Assembly: GCF_000695625.1 (NCBI RefSeq)
Contig: NZ_JMQI01000067.1
Location: 1-54,672 of the forward strand
Source of the DNA: Amycolatopsis rifamycinica
Lineage (GTDB): Bacteria > Actinomycetota > Actinomycetes > Mycobacteriales > Pseudonocardiaceae
DNA: 54,672 nt
Direction of reading: 5' to 3'
How positions within the stretch are numbered: position 1 is the first letter of the stretch; every line of letters begins with the position of its first letter. The notes below the pieces were generated by a model. The model was not told the DNA's origin and did not search any database. It saw only the letters and a program-made list of their open reading frames with translations. Below are positions 23,820 through 30,781 of this stretch, piece by piece. A program made the translations under genes and the position numbers.

Positions 23820-24614
23820 TCAGCTTCGCGCCACCTCCGCCTCCTGGTCTTGGAGGAACGGGAGTTCCTCGGCGATCCAGGTGCCCGGCGTGCAGCCCGC
23901 CAGCGCGCGCCACTCGTTGGTCAGGTGCGCCTGGTCGTAGAACCCGCACTCCGCCGCCAGCGCCGCGAGGTCCGTCCGCCCCCGCCGCAGCAGGCGCCCG
24001 GCCCGCTCGAACCGCAGCACCCGCGCCGCCTGCTTCGGCGCCAGCCCCAGCTCGGCGCGGAACCGCTCGCCCAGGTGGCGGCGGCTCCAGCCGACCTGCT
24101 CGGCGAGGTCCGCGACGCGGACCCGCCCGTCGGCCCCGCGCATCCGGCGCCACGCCTCCCCCAGCTCGGGTGGTGGCGCCACCGGCTCGACGGCCCGGGC
24201 GGCCAGGACGTCGTCCAGCACCGCGAACCGCTCGCGCCAAGGCAGCTCCCGCAGCCGGTCGGGCAGCGAGCCGAGGCCGAATTCCGCCAGGTCCACGACC
24301 TCGCCGCTCAGCTCGGCCGCCGTGACGCCGAACAGCGTCCGTACCCCCAGCGGGTCGAGCTCCAGCTGCAGGCCCTCCTGCGCGCTGTCCTGCCGGATCA
24401 GCACCGCGCGCGTGTGCAGGCCGCCGACCAGCGCCTGCAGGCTGTGCCCGGCCATCCGCACCGGCCCGGCGAGGCTGATGACGAGCGTCACGTGCCGGGA
24501 CGGCAGCCCGCGGTGGACAGCCAGTGTGACGCCCTCCTGCGCGTACCCGACATAGCGCGTGACCAGGGGCCGCACCACCGGGTGCGGCTCGCGGACGGCC
24601 CAGGTCACAGTCAC
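23820..24614 (-). CDS. AraC-family transcriptional regulator
   Basis: 264 residues. The N-terminal 150 residues form the sensor (PVVRPLVTRYVGYAQEG, PSRHVTLVISLAGPV, LDPLGVRTLFGV, in the style of DUF6597/AraC_binding). The C-terminal double helix-turn-helix is VADLAEQVGWSRRHLGERFR and LAALAAECGFYDQAHLTNEWR followed by GCTPGTW. Several GTG starts compete (24635, 24614, 24608). TAGCCT on the minus strand lies exactly 7 bases before the GTG at 24614, the spacing of a leaderless mRNA, so 24614 is preferred. It is cotranscribed with the VOC gene. Confidence 0.87.
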   Translation of the reverse strand: MTVTWAVREPHPVVRPLVTRYVGYAQEGVTLAVHRGLPSRHVTLVISLAGPVRMAGHSLQALVGGLHTRAVLIRQDSAQEGLQLELDPLGVRTLFGVTAAELSGEVVDLAEFGLGSLPDRLRELPWRERFAVLDDVLAARAVEPVAPPPELGEAWRRMRGADGRVRVADLAEQVGWSRRHLGERFRAELGLAPKQAARVLRFERAGRLLRRGRTDLAALAAECGFYDQAHLTNEWRALAGCTPGTWIAEELPFLQDQEAEVARS

Positions 24615-24697
24615 GGATGCCAGGCTAATCGTCACCACCGACAGTTCCGGGGTCTGATAACACGGACGTGCGTCCCCACCGCGGAAGGAACCACCCG

Positions 24698-24952
24698 ATG
24701 ACGATCCAGGAGCAGGCGCAGCAGCTGGAGCTGCTCGCCGACCAGGTGCCGACCGGCATCGCGCTCGCCACGAAGAGCGACCTCGAAGACCTGCAGGCCC
24801 AGGTACTCGGCCTGCTCGGGGAGACGTCCACCGCGACCGCGATCCAGGGCGCCATCCAGCTCGCCTCGCAGCAGATCGACGAGGTCGCGGCCGCGCTGGA
24901 GAACGTCCGGCTGCAGATCCGCGACGCCGCCCAGCACCACCTACAGGGCTGA
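24698..24952 (+). CDS. Small helical hypothetical protein
   Basis: 84 residues, not recognised. The sequence is almost entirely amphipathic helix: QEQAQQLELLADQVPTGIA, then KSDLEDLQAQVLGLLG, then QGAIQLASQQIDEVAAALE and NVRLQIRDAAQHHLQG. There are no Cys residues and no membrane segment. The composition resembles WXG100-like or coiled-coil helper proteins, but there is no WxG motif. The start ATG is preceded by GGAAGGA at good spacing, and TGATAAC upstream could be a -10. It is divergent from the AraC gene. The last codons overlap the stop of a minus-strand remnant ORF. Confidence 0.7.
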   Translation: MTIQEQAQQLELLADQVPTGIALATKSDLEDLQAQVLGLLGETSTATAIQGAIQLASQQIDEVAAALENVRLQIRDAAQHHLQG

Positions 24953-25174
24953 TTCGTAGTACGAGCGCACGGCGGGCCGGCCCGTGTAGTTGGGGCCGGC
25001 CCGGTCGTCGGCGCCGAGGTAGCGGAACGGCAGCGAGCCGGCGAAGGGGCCGTCGCGCCGGATCCGGTGGGTTCTCAAGTCGTACGTGAAGCCCGCTTCG
25101 CGCAACGCGGCGAGCACCCGGCGTGCCCCGCCCGGCGCCCGGATGCCCGCGATGTCGAAGTTCGCGACGAAGGT
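24941..25174 (-). pseudogene. Truncated ORF remnant downstream of ispG
   Basis: An open minus-strand frame of 77 codons, too short for most ORF callers, bounded upstream by an in-frame TGA at 25175-25177. Its residues look natural: FVANFDIAGIRAPGGARRV, LAALREAGFTYDLRTHRIRR and PFRYLGADDRAGPNYTGRP, ending in VRSYYESAL. The only plausible start is GTG at 25117, giving 58 residues and cutting the pattern in half, which suggests the 5' end of a longer gene was lost. It begins right after the ispG terminator. Family not recognised. It could alternatively be a genuine 58-residue protein. Confidence 0.4.
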
Positions 25175-25195
25175 TCATCGCCCGGTTGGCCACCA

Positions 25196-25222
25196 CGGAC
25201 GACGCCTCGAGGGCGTCGTCCG
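25196..25222 (-). terminator. Hairpin terminator of ispG
   Basis: Perfect 11-base stem (CGGACGACGCC at 25196-25206 with 25212-25222) and a 5-base loop, beginning 9 bases beyond the ispG stop codon on the minus strand. Confidence 0.75.
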
Positions 25223-25230
25223 AGAGCAGG

Positions 25231-26382
25231 TCAGCCAGCGGTCACCACCGGGGCGCCCTCGCCAAGCGACTCGCCCGCCTCTTCGGCGATGCGCATGGCC
25301 TCTTCGATGAGCGTCTCGACGATCGCGTGCTCCGGCACGGTCTTGATGACCTCGCCCTTGACGAAGATCTGGCCCTTGCCGTTGCCCGACGCCACGCCGA
25401 GGTCGGCCTCGCGAGCCTCGCCCGGGCCGTTCACGACGCAGCCCATGACGGCCACGCGCAGCGGGATCTCCATGCCCTCGAGACCGGCCGTGACCTGCTC
25501 GGCGAGGGTGTAGACGTCGACCTGCGCGCGCCCGCACGAGGGGCACGACACGATCTCCAGCTTCCGCGGCCGCAGGTTGAGCGACTGCAGGATCTGGATG
25601 CCGACCTTGACCTCTTCGACCGGCGGCGCGGACAGCGAGACGCGGATCGTGTCGCCGATGCCCTGGCGCAGCAGCGCGCCGAACGCGACGGCCGACTTGA
25701 TCGTGCCCTGGAACGCCGGACCGGCCTCGGTGACGCCGAGGTGCAGCGGGTAGTCGCACTGCTCGGCGAGGATCTCGTACGCGCGCACCATGACCACCGG
25801 GTCGTTGTGCTTCACCGAGATCTTGATGTCGTGGAAGTCGTGCTCGGCGAACAGCGACGCCTCCCACAGCGCCGACTCCGCCAGCGCCTCCGGCGTCGCC
25901 TTGCCGTACTTGTCCATGATCCGCTTGTCGAGCGAGCCGGCGTTGACGCCGATCCGGATCGGCGTGCCGTGGTCCTTCGCGGCCTGCGCGATCTCCTTGA
26001 CCTGGTCGTCGAACTTCCGGATGTTGCCCGGGTTGACGCGCACCGCCGCGCAGCCGGCCTCGATCGCCGCGAAGACGTACTTCGGCTGGAAGTGGATGTC
26101 GGCGATCACCGGGATCTGCGACTTGCGCGCGATCGCGGGCAGCGCCTCGGCGTCGTCGGCCGAGGGGCACGCCACGCGGACGATGTCGCAGCCCGCGGCG
26201 GTCAGCTCGGCGATCTGCTGCAGGGTCGCGTTGACGTCGGAGGTGAGCGTCGTCGTCATCGACTGGACGGAGATCGGGTGGTCGCTGCCGACGCCCACCG
26301 AACCCACCTGGAGCTGGCGGGTCTTGCGGCGCTCGGACAGGACGGGCGGGGGCAGGGCGGGCATACCGAGTGCGACGGTCAC
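25231..26382 (-). CDS. ispG: 4-hydroxy-3-methylbut-2-en-1-yl diphosphate synthase (ferredoxin/flavodoxin)
   Basis: 383 residues. IspG (GcpE) converts methylerythritol cyclodiphosphate to HMBPP, the sixth MEP-pathway step, using a 4Fe-4S cluster. Signatures are RKTRQLQVGSVGVGSDHPI, VQSMTTTLTSDVNATLQQI, the barrel motif CDIVRVACPS, then KPRK-like RPRKLEIVSCPSCGR and VAVMGCVVNGPGEARE, which carry the cluster cysteines. Length matches actinobacterial IspG. The GTG at 26382 is preceded by GGAAG; an earlier GTG at 26400 would add 6 residues. A TTGACA -35 with a 17-base spacer lies just upstream, so it has its own promoter despite following rip1 and dxr on the same strand. Confidence 0.96.
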   Translation of the reverse strand: MTVALGMPALPPPVLSERRKTRQLQVGSVGVGSDHPISVQSMTTTLTSDVNATLQQIAELTAAGCDIVRVACPSADDAEALPAIARKSQIPVIADIHFQPKYVFAAIEAGCAAVRVNPGNIRKFDDQVKEIAQAAKDHGTPIRIGVNAGSLDKRIMDKYGKATPEALAESALWEASLFAEHDFHDIKISVKHNDPVVMVRAYEILAEQCDYPLHLGVTEAGPAFQGTIKSAVAFGALLRQGIGDTIRVSLSAPPVEEVKVGIQILQSLNLRPRKLEIVSCPSCGRAQVDVYTLAEQVTAGLEGMEIPLRVAVMGCVVNGPGEAREADLGVASGNGKGQIFVKGEVIKTVPEHAIVETLIEEAMRIAEEAGESLGEGAPVVTAG

Positions 26383-26399
26383 GGCTTCCAGCGTACCCA

Positions 26400-26428
26400 C
26401 CCCTACTGGGGCACCTTCACCATGTCAA
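26400..26428 (-). promoter_or_regulatory. Probable ispG promoter
   Basis: Minus-strand TTGACA (26423-26428), 17-base spacer, TAGGGG (26400-26405). The -35 is a perfect consensus and the -10 is weak at its last base. The predicted transcript start would be about 10 bases before the ispG GTG. Confidence 0.55.
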
Positions 26429-26495
26429 CCGTCACGGTGAGCAGCATTACGGTGCGGGTGAGCGGCCCCGGCCGGACCGCCACCCCGCCGTGGGA

Positions 26496-27728
26496 CTACG
26501 GGCTGATCCGGATCGGGTTGACGATGTCGGCCGTCACCGTGAGTAGGGTCACCGCACCGCCGATCAGCACGAGCACCATCGTGATCCCGGACAGCCTCGT
26601 GTAGTCGACGGGACCGGCGGCCGCCTTGCCCCGCCGGGCGCGGATCCAGTCGCGGACGCGCTCGTACCAGACCACCGCGATGTGCCCGCCGTCCAGCGGC
26701 AGCAGCGGCAGCAGGTTGAACACGCCGATGAAGAAGTTCAGGCTGGCCAGCAGGAAGAAGAACAGCACCCAGATGCCCTGCTCGACGGCCTCGCCGCCGA
26801 TCCGGCTCGCGCCGACGACGCTGACCGGCGTGTTCGGGTCGCGCTCGCCGCCGAAGATCGCGGTGACCACGGCGGGGATGCGCTCGGGGAACTCGACGAG
26901 CCGCTGCGCCGTCTCGGCGAACATCGTGCCGGTGAAGCTGAAGGTGGCGCCGATCGCGGCGACCGGGCCGTACTGCGTGGTCAACGCCGGCGGCACGGGC
27001 GAGGCGCCGATCATGCCGACCTCCTTGACGGCGGAGCCGCTCCAGCGCTGCACCCTCGGCACGTCGACCTGGAGCCGGAGCTGCTGGTTGCCGCGCTGCA
27101 CGACGAACTCGGTCAGGCCGCTGGTGGCCTGCACGGCGGTGAGCATCTCCTCCCAGGTCGCGACCGGCTTGCCGCCGACCGAGAGCACCTTGTCACCGGC
27201 TTGCAGCCCGGCCGACTTCGCCGGGGTCGGCGCGCCCGGCGGGCAGGTGGGGTTCTTGGCCTGGGCCTCGGCCTGTTCCTTCGTCGTGGTCGAGACGGCG
27301 CAGGAGGTCGCGGCCAGCACCGGCTGGGTCGGTTCGGCGGCCGCCAGGCTCGGCAGGCCCATGGTCACGGCCATCAGGTAGAGGACCAGGAAGCCCAGGA
27401 TGAAGTGGGTGATCGACCCGGCCGACATCACGACGGTGCGCTTCCAGGTCTTGAACCGCCACATCGCGCGCGGCGCCTCGTCCGGCGTCACCTCGTCGAG
27501 CGCGGTCATGCCGGCGATGTCGCAGAACCCGCCGAGCGGGATCCACTTCAGGCCGTACTCGGTCTCGCCGCGGCGCCAGGAGAACACCGTCGGCCCGAAG
27601 CCCACGAAGTACCGCCGGACCTTCATGCCGAAGGCCTTCGCGGTGACCATGTGGCCGGCCTCGTGCAGGGCGACTGAGACGCAGATCCCCAGCGCGAAGA
27701 GCACCACACCGATGATGTAGGCGAGCAC
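26496..27728 (-). CDS. rip1: Site-2 intramembrane metalloprotease Rip1/RseP (M50)
   Basis: 410 residues. The zinc motif HEAGH (22-26) lies in the first membrane helix, followed by GFGPTVFSWRRGETEYGLKW and IPLGGFCDIAG, characteristic of S2P. The second catalytic motif LPLDGGH is near residue 345. A PDZ domain sits between (AGLQAGDKVLSVGGKPV), with a two-cysteine insert (TSCAVSTTTKE..KNPTCPPG) before it. About four membrane helices. It cleaves membrane-bound anti-sigma factors; in mycobacteria Rip1 controls several sigma factors and cell-envelope genes. It starts with GTG 3 bases after dxr, so the two are cotranscribed, the conserved actinobacterial order dxr-rip1-ispG. Confidence 0.95.
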   Translation of the reverse strand: MLAYIIGVVLFALGICVSVALHEAGHMVTAKAFGMKVRRYFVGFGPTVFSWRRGETEYGLKWIPLGGFCDIAGMTALDEVTPDEAPRAMWRFKTWKRTVVMSAGSITHFILGFLVLYLMAVTMGLPSLAAAEPTQPVLAATSCAVSTTTKEQAEAQAKNPTCPPGAPTPAKSAGLQAGDKVLSVGGKPVATWEEMLTAVQATSGLTEFVVQRGNQQLRLQVDVPRVQRWSGSAVKEVGMIGASPVPPALTTQYGPVAAIGATFSFTGTMFAETAQRLVEFPERIPAVVTAIFGGERDPNTPVSVVGASRIGGEAVEQGIWVLFFFLLASLNFFIGVFNLLPLLPLDGGHIAVVWYERVRDWIRARRGKAAAGPVDYTRLSGITMVLVLIGGAVTLLTVTADIVNPIRISP

Positions 27729-27731
27729 CCG

Positions 27732-28934
27732 CTACTTCCCCTCGATGATCGAACCGGCCCGCGCGCGAGCCCAGCGCTCGGCCGCGAGTACGTCCTCGAC
27801 GTCGCGTGGTTCGCGACGCCATTCGTCGGCGGCTCCCACCACCTCGGAAACAGTGTCCACTATCGACGTGAAGCTGGTGTTCTGCGCCAGGAAGGCGGAC
27901 ACGAGCTCCTCGTTCGCGGCGTTGTAGACGGCGGGCAGGCAGCCGCCCGCGGCGCCGCAGTGCCGGGCCAGCTCGACGGCCGGGAAGGCCTCGTCGTCCA
28001 GCGGCTCGAAAGTCCAGGTCGCGGCCTTGTCCCAGGCGCACGCGGCGGCGGCGCCGGGGACGCGGTCGGGCCAGTGCAGCGCGAGCGCGATCGGCAGCCG
28101 CATGTCGGGCGGGCTGGCCTGGGCGATCGTCGAGCCGTCGGTGAAAGTCACCATCGAGTGAACGATCGACTGCGGGTGCACGGTGACGTCGATCCTGTCC
28201 GGCGCGATGCCGAAGAGCAGGGCCGCCTCGATCAGCTCGAGGCCCTTGTTGACCAGGGTGGCGGAGTTGATCGTGATGAGCGGGCCCATGGACCAGGTGG
28301 GGTGCGCCATCGCCTGCTCGACGGTGACGCCGGCCAGCTCCGCGCGCTTGCGGCCGCGGAACGGGCCGCCGGACGCGGTGAGGACGAGCCGGGCGACCTC
28401 GGTTTCCTTGCCGGCCCGCAGCGCCTGCGCGATGGCGGAGTGCTCGGAGTCGACCGGAACCAGCTGACCCGGCTTCGCGGCGGCGAGCACCAGCGGCCCT
28501 CCGGCGATGAGCGACTCCTTGTTCGCGAGGGCGAGGGTGGCGCCGGTGGCGAGCGCTTTGAGCGTCGGCTCGAGGCCGCGGGAGCCCGGGAGCGCGTTGA
28601 GGACGGTGTCGACCGGCACGGCGTCGATCAGCTCGGTGACGGCATCGAGGCCGGCGAAGAGCCGCGGGAGCTTGAACTCCCCCTGCGCGTACCCCCGCTT
28701 CTGCGCCTCGGCGTACAGCGCGAGCTGGACGTCTTCGGCGGCCGTGGCCTTGGTCACGGCGACGGCTTCGACACGGTGGGCGATCGCCTGCGCGGCGAGC
28801 GCGGCCGGATCGGCCCCACCGGCGGCGATCCCGGCCACCCGGAACAGCCCGGGGTTGCGCGCGGCGACGTCGAGGGCCTGCACGCCGATGGACCCGGTCG
28901 AGCCGAGCACGAGAACGCTTCGCGAGGTAGTCAT
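27732..28934 (-). CDS. dxr: 1-deoxy-D-xylulose 5-phosphate reductoisomerase
   Basis: 400 residues. Dxr (IspC) converts DXP to MEP with NADPH and a divalent metal, the committed isoprenoid step and the target of fosmidomycin. The N-terminal Rossmann motif is VLGSTGSIGVQALDV, followed by NALPGSRGLEPTLKAL, LANKESLIAGG, then metal-site VDSEHSAI and the flexible loop ASGGPFRGR, then HPTWSMGPLITINSATLVNKGLE. Length matches. The ATG at 28934 gives the full Rossmann strand. Gene order with rip1 and ispG is the conserved actinobacterial arrangement. A DUF2631 gene is divergent. Confidence 0.97.
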   Translation of the reverse strand: MTTSRSVLVLGSTGSIGVQALDVAARNPGLFRVAGIAAGGADPAALAAQAIAHRVEAVAVTKATAAEDVQLALYAEAQKRGYAQGEFKLPRLFAGLDAVTELIDAVPVDTVLNALPGSRGLEPTLKALATGATLALANKESLIAGGPLVLAAAKPGQLVPVDSEHSAIAQALRAGKETEVARLVLTASGGPFRGRKRAELAGVTVEQAMAHPTWSMGPLITINSATLVNKGLELIEAALLFGIAPDRIDVTVHPQSIVHSMVTFTDGSTIAQASPPDMRLPIALALHWPDRVPGAAAACAWDKAATWTFEPLDDEAFPAVELARHCGAAGGCLPAVYNAANEELVSAFLAQNTSFTSIVDTVSEVVGAADEWRREPRDVEDVLAAERWARARAGSIIEGK

Positions 28935-29028
28935 CGCCGGTCATTGTCGCGCGGGCCGTGTCCGCGGCGCACCCGGAGGTGTGGGATCATCGGCGGGTCC
29001 GAGGTTCACGGGGTTTGAGGAGTTCATC

Positions 29029-29286
29029 GTGGCAGGCAAGGCGGTCGAGAAAAGGCGGCCCGAGGTCGACCCGCGCGACGAGCCGTCCGCGGCCTGGGGC
29101 TGGCACGGCTCGTTCCCGAAGGCCACCCGCATCGCCGGCTGGGTCAGCGCGATCATCCTGCTGGTGATGATCAAGGGCAACCACGAGAACAACACCGAGA
29201 ACGTGTGGCTGGTCGGCCTGGCGGCGTTCCTGGTCCTGCTGCTGGTGCTGGACATCCGCAAGCAGCGCACGGCCTGGCGCAAGTAG
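29029..29286 (+). CDS. DUF2631 small membrane protein
   Basis: 85 residues. A charged N-terminus (VEKRRPEVDPRDEPSAAWG, then WHGSFPKATRIAGW) precedes two membrane helices (VSAIILLVMI and VWLVGLAAFLVLLLVLDI) and a basic C-terminal KQRTAWRK. This is the DUF2631 pattern, regularly found beside dxr in actinomycetes. The GTG at 29029 is preceded by TTGAGGAG; the longer open frame upstream runs antisense through dxr and is noise. Function unknown; it is likely an inner-membrane protein. Confidence 0.85.
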   Translation: MAGKAVEKRRPEVDPRDEPSAAWGWHGSFPKATRIAGWVSAIILLVMIKGNHENNTENVWLVGLAAFLVLLLVLDIRKQRTAWRK

Positions 29287-29310
29287 TCGGTTTTTCGCTA
29301 ACGTCCCGGC

Positions 29311-29970
29311 ATGAAGCTGCGCTGGGGACTGGCTGTTCTGTCCGTTTTGGGTGCCCTGGTGGCGGCTCCCACACCGGCTTCGGCCTCGGTGCCGCTGGTC
29401 CGGTGCACGTTCACGCCGACGCCTTCCAACCCGGCCGCTCGGCCGGTGGTGCGTCCGTTGCCTCTGGCGTTGACCCGCGGGACTGTCGATGTGACGTTCC
29501 GGTTCAACTACGGGCCGGTGACGGTGCGGCTGGATCGCGGCAGAGCTGCGCCTTGCGCGGTGCACAACATGGTTTCGCTGGTTTTGCAGCGGTTCTACGA
29601 CCGGTCCCAGTGCTGGCGGCTGTCCAACTCCGCTCGGCTTGGTGTTCTGCAGTGTGGGGACATCTACGAGGTGGAGAAGGGTGGGCCGGGGTACCAGTTC
29701 CCGGACGAGGTTTCGGGTTCTGAGACGTACCCGCGCGGGACGATCGCGATGGGGAACCAGGGGCCGGGGACCAACGGGTCGGAGTTCTTCATCGTGCACT
29801 CGTTCGCGAACATCCCGGCTAACTACTCGGTGATGGGGCGGGTGATCCGGGGGATGTCGGCTCTTGATCGGATGGTCGAGGACGGGATCATCCCGACCGA
29901 CCCGAACGGGCCGCTGGACGGGGCGCCGGCGAAGCCAGTGAAGATCCAGCGCGCCACGGCTGCCTGGTAG
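29311..29970 (+). CDS. Secreted cyclophilin-type peptidyl-prolyl isomerase
   Basis: 219 residues. A Sec signal peptide (MKLRWGLAVLSVLGALVAAP, cleavage likely after ASA near residue 26) is followed by a cyclophilin domain: FNYGPVTVRLDRGRAAPCAV, HNMVSLVLQRFYDRSQCWRL, YPRGTIAMGNQGPGTNGSEF and FFIVHSF. The canonical active-site Arg/Phe region is partly changed (FYDRSQCWRL where many have FYDGxxFHR), as in other actinobacterial extracytoplasmic cyclophilins. Four cysteines suggest disulfides, fitting an exported protein. It catalyses prolyl isomerisation in the envelope. It converges with the immunity gene. Confidence 0.9.
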   Translation: MKLRWGLAVLSVLGALVAAPTPASASVPLVRCTFTPTPSNPAARPVVRPLPLALTRGTVDVTFRFNYGPVTVRLDRGRAAPCAVHNMVSLVLQRFYDRSQCWRLSNSARLGVLQCGDIYEVEKGGPGYQFPDEVSGSETYPRGTIAMGNQGPGTNGSEFFIVHSFANIPANYSVMGRVIRGMSALDRMVEDGIIPTDPNGPLDGAPAKPVKIQRATAAW

Positions 29971-29994
29971 TCGGCGCCGCCTACGGGTGGAGCA

Positions 29995-30747
29995 TCACTC
30001 CATCAAAACTTCGACACCGCACTCGGCGAACAACCCCATTACTTTCTCGAAGTATTCTTTGCCCAGCTTTTCTCTCATCAGCGACCGAGCATCACCGGAT
30101 TCCGACCACTTGAGAACAAAAGGCGGCACCGGGCCAAACCCTCCGGACATGCAGTCGGCCAATCCGTCCAAATTAGCACCGTAATATCCCCCAGGTCCGC
30201 CGATCGCCTCTCCCAGTGCACAGTAGAAACTGGGCACATCGATGACGTCCCTCCCCGCGAGCACAAACGGCCCGGCTCTTTTCGCTTGCACGTGGAAACG
30301 GGAGTTCAACCGCACGACTTCCAGCCAGGCCTTCTTCTCAGCATCAGAGTACGACACCCAAGTCCCGACCACTTGTGGACGCCCCAGCCACCAGCGTGAC
30401 CACACCAAGTTAACCGGCTCGCCAGGCCACGCGTGCATGAAGCCTTTCACTCGAAGTCGCGTACCGCCCGAATCGCCCACGGCCAAAATACGACACATCG
30501 CGGCGCCCACGAAGTAAGCACCCAGCCGGTTCCCCCATCGGTCGATCATCACCACCTCGACTTCGTCCGGCGGATCGTTCCGATCGAGCAGGTCAGCCAC
30601 TTCTCCCACGAGATCGAAAGTGCCCCACCCATCCATCGAACGCAGCCCGAAAAAACCGACTATCTCGTTCACGCGGAATAAGATCCGGTCTTCGCCGTCA
30701 GTGAGGAGGCAACGCCAAGGCGAAGACGCGATAGTCGGATCATTCAT
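29995..30747 (-). CDS. Barstar-domain immunity protein with extra N-terminal domain
   Basis: 250 residues, no signal peptide, cytoplasmic. The last 90 residues are a barstar fold: strand FVLAGRDVIDVPSFYCALGE, the key helix YYGANLDGLADCM in which Asp194 and Asp198 align with barstar Asp35 and Asp39 (YYGENLDALWDCL), then PPFVLKWSESGDARSL and the final strand GVEVLM. The first 150 residues (DRILFRVNEIVGFFGLRSM, EVEVVMIDRWGNRLGAYFVG, AWPGEPVNLVWSRWWLGRP) are unfamiliar. It starts 34 bases after the RHS toxin stop on the same strand with AGGTGA before the ATG, so it is cotranscribed. Base composition is clearly AT-richer than neighbouring genes, a sign of transfer. Inference: it blocks the barnase-like tip of the RHS protein. 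Confidence 0.88.
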   Translation of the reverse strand: MNDPTIASSPWRCLLTDGEDRILFRVNEIVGFFGLRSMDGWGTFDLVGEVADLLDRNDPPDEVEVVMIDRWGNRLGAYFVGAAMCRILAVGDSGGTRLRVKGFMHAWPGEPVNLVWSRWWLGRPQVVGTWVSYSDAEKKAWLEVVRLNSRFHVQAKRAGPFVLAGRDVIDVPSFYCALGEAIGGPGGYYGANLDGLADCMSGGFGPVPPFVLKWSESGDARSLMREKLGKEYFEKVMGLFAECGVEVLME

Positions 30748-30781
30748 AAGTTCACCTATCCGACAAATCGAAGTGGATCAA

